Below are positions 60,301 to 64,000 of a stretch of DNA of 64,000 nucleotides, piece after piece (within the stretch, counting starts at the first letter, position 1; every line of letters starts with the position of its first letter). Source of the stretch: Candidatus Ozemibacter sibiricus (GTDB lineage: Bacteria > Muiribacteriota > Ozemobacteria > Ozemobacterales > Ozemobacteraceae). Made by a program: the position numbers and the translations under genes. The stretch spans positions 90,781 through 154,780 of the forward strand of contig QOQW01000015.1 of NCBI GenBank assembly GCA_003327425.1. The letters run 5' to 3'. Under the pieces are notes generated by a model. The model was not told the DNA's origin, did not search any database, and worked only from the letters and a program-made list of their open reading frames with translations.

Positions 60301-60978
60301 CAAGGCTGTTTTCGACGCCCTTGAGTCGGGCGCGGAGGCCGACGTGCGGAACGCCCGGTCGGTGCTGGATTCGTCGGCCGACCTGGAACGGCTCTTCCCC
60401 GGTGCCGTGAACGACCTCCTGAGCGCCGAAGACAGGACCGCGGCGGAGGAAGTGCTGTCGAGCGAAAGGTTCTTCGAACGGCTGCCCGAGCTGCGGAGCG
60501 TAATCAGATCCGCCATGGATCGCACGGAAAAGAGATACACGGTCGACCGCGCCGCGTATGAAGACGACCTCAAGAAAGCCCTCACCGGGCTCGAGACCGA
60601 ACCGGACTGGGCGAAGCTGCTGGACGAGGACCGTGAGGAGATCGCGACCAAGCTTACATGCGATCTGCCGCCGACCGTCGGGAACAGCGACCCCGTAAGG
60701 CTGCTACAGACCCTGTTGGTGCGCAGGCGGACCCTGCCTGGTTTGATCGAAGAGCTGAAAGCGGAAATCAAACGGAGACGCCCGGCCGAGCCCGAACCCG
60801 AACCGTCACCCGAAGGGGGCGGCGAGCCGCCGGTCGAGGAGATCGTCGAAGCCGACGCTCTGGTGGAACCCGCGGTCATCACCACGGCGGCGGATTTGGA
60901 TTCTTGGCTGGCGGGCATTCGGGAGAAGCTGGCCGGGCTGTTGAAATCGAACAAGCGGATACGGATCAAGGGGCGCTG

Positions 60979-60979
<1 letters not shown>
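57305..60979 (+). CDS. brxC: BREX P-loop ATPase BrxC
   Basis: A 1224-residue ATPase, the typical size for BrxC. Walker A is GFYGSGKS (residues 72-79) and the Walker B region is NILLLVDEAGQYV at about 256-268. It opens with KIHEYFRRDINRTIEKVI, the BrxC start. WIAATGQQTLSEIV follows. Middle and C-terminal parts are helical. BrxC is thought to drive the BREX complex, with BrxB and PglX. It ends TGATG, so it is coupled to pglX. Confidence 0.92.

Positions 60980-64000
<3,021 letters not shown>

Overview
The window is a large block of a contractile-tailed (myovirus-type) phage or prophage, followed by the start of a bacterial BREX antiphage operon. Base composition is GC-rich and starts are led by AGGAGG-type ribosome binding sites. 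The gene families suggest a high-GC Gram-negative host; a deltaproteobacterium is a guess and cannot be proved from the sequence. I saw no tRNA, rRNA or CRISPR array. No attachment sites were identified, so the ends of the phage are not defined.

Layout. 1-4.4 kb: a RecD-type helicase (cut by the window edge) and a primase-helicase. 4.47-4.79 kb: a gene-free segment with 12 copies of the heptamer GCGAAGG/CCTTCGC, a candidate replication origin or operator. 4.9-6.6 kb: an unknown protein, a small Mor-like activator and a probable small terminase. 6.9-8.3 kb, minus strand: a Xer-type recombinase, a lone SAM-like DNA-binding domain and a 24-residue leader ORF. 8.4-13.9 kb: lipoprotein, large terminase, portal and Mu F-like head protein. 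17-24.6 kb: a 1287-residue fusion (two Dam-like methyltransferases, a protease-like domain and a scaffold), decoration protein, major capsid protein and connectors. 24.7-32.8 kb: sheath, tube, a chaperone with a likely -1 frameshift, tape measure and tube-baseplate proteins. 34.2-51.9 kb: hub, endolysin, holin-like proteins, spike, PAAR tip, gp25, J, I, fibre proteins and a possible glycan-degrading tail spike. 52.2-55.0 kb: an amidoligase / class II amidotransferase / gamma-glutamylcyclotransferase cassette. 55.1-64 kb: HTH regulator, brxE, brxA, brxB, brxC and a 5' part of pglX, the gene order of a type 6 BREX system.

The late genes all run on the plus strand. They are divided into units by eight copies of a rigidly spaced 33-bp motif, CCGAC-N14-(T/G)CCGGTARGTATCC, each lying shortly before the first gene of a unit. 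This looks like a phage-specific promoter, and the Mor-like protein encoded between the first two copies is a natural candidate activator. Minus-strand cargo cassettes interrupt the late region: a PstI-type restriction-modification system, a DUF4143 ATPase and a second restriction-modification system. Each has its own ordinary sigma-70-like promoter and lies just upstream of a motif copy, between two late units.

The most unusual items are the fusion of tandem methyltransferases to a head-maturation protein with an internal scaffold start, the eight-copy promoter-like motif, the heptamer cluster next to the primase gene, and a 450-bp four-helix-bundle element inserted in pglX that leaves both its own ORF and the pglX reading frame open.
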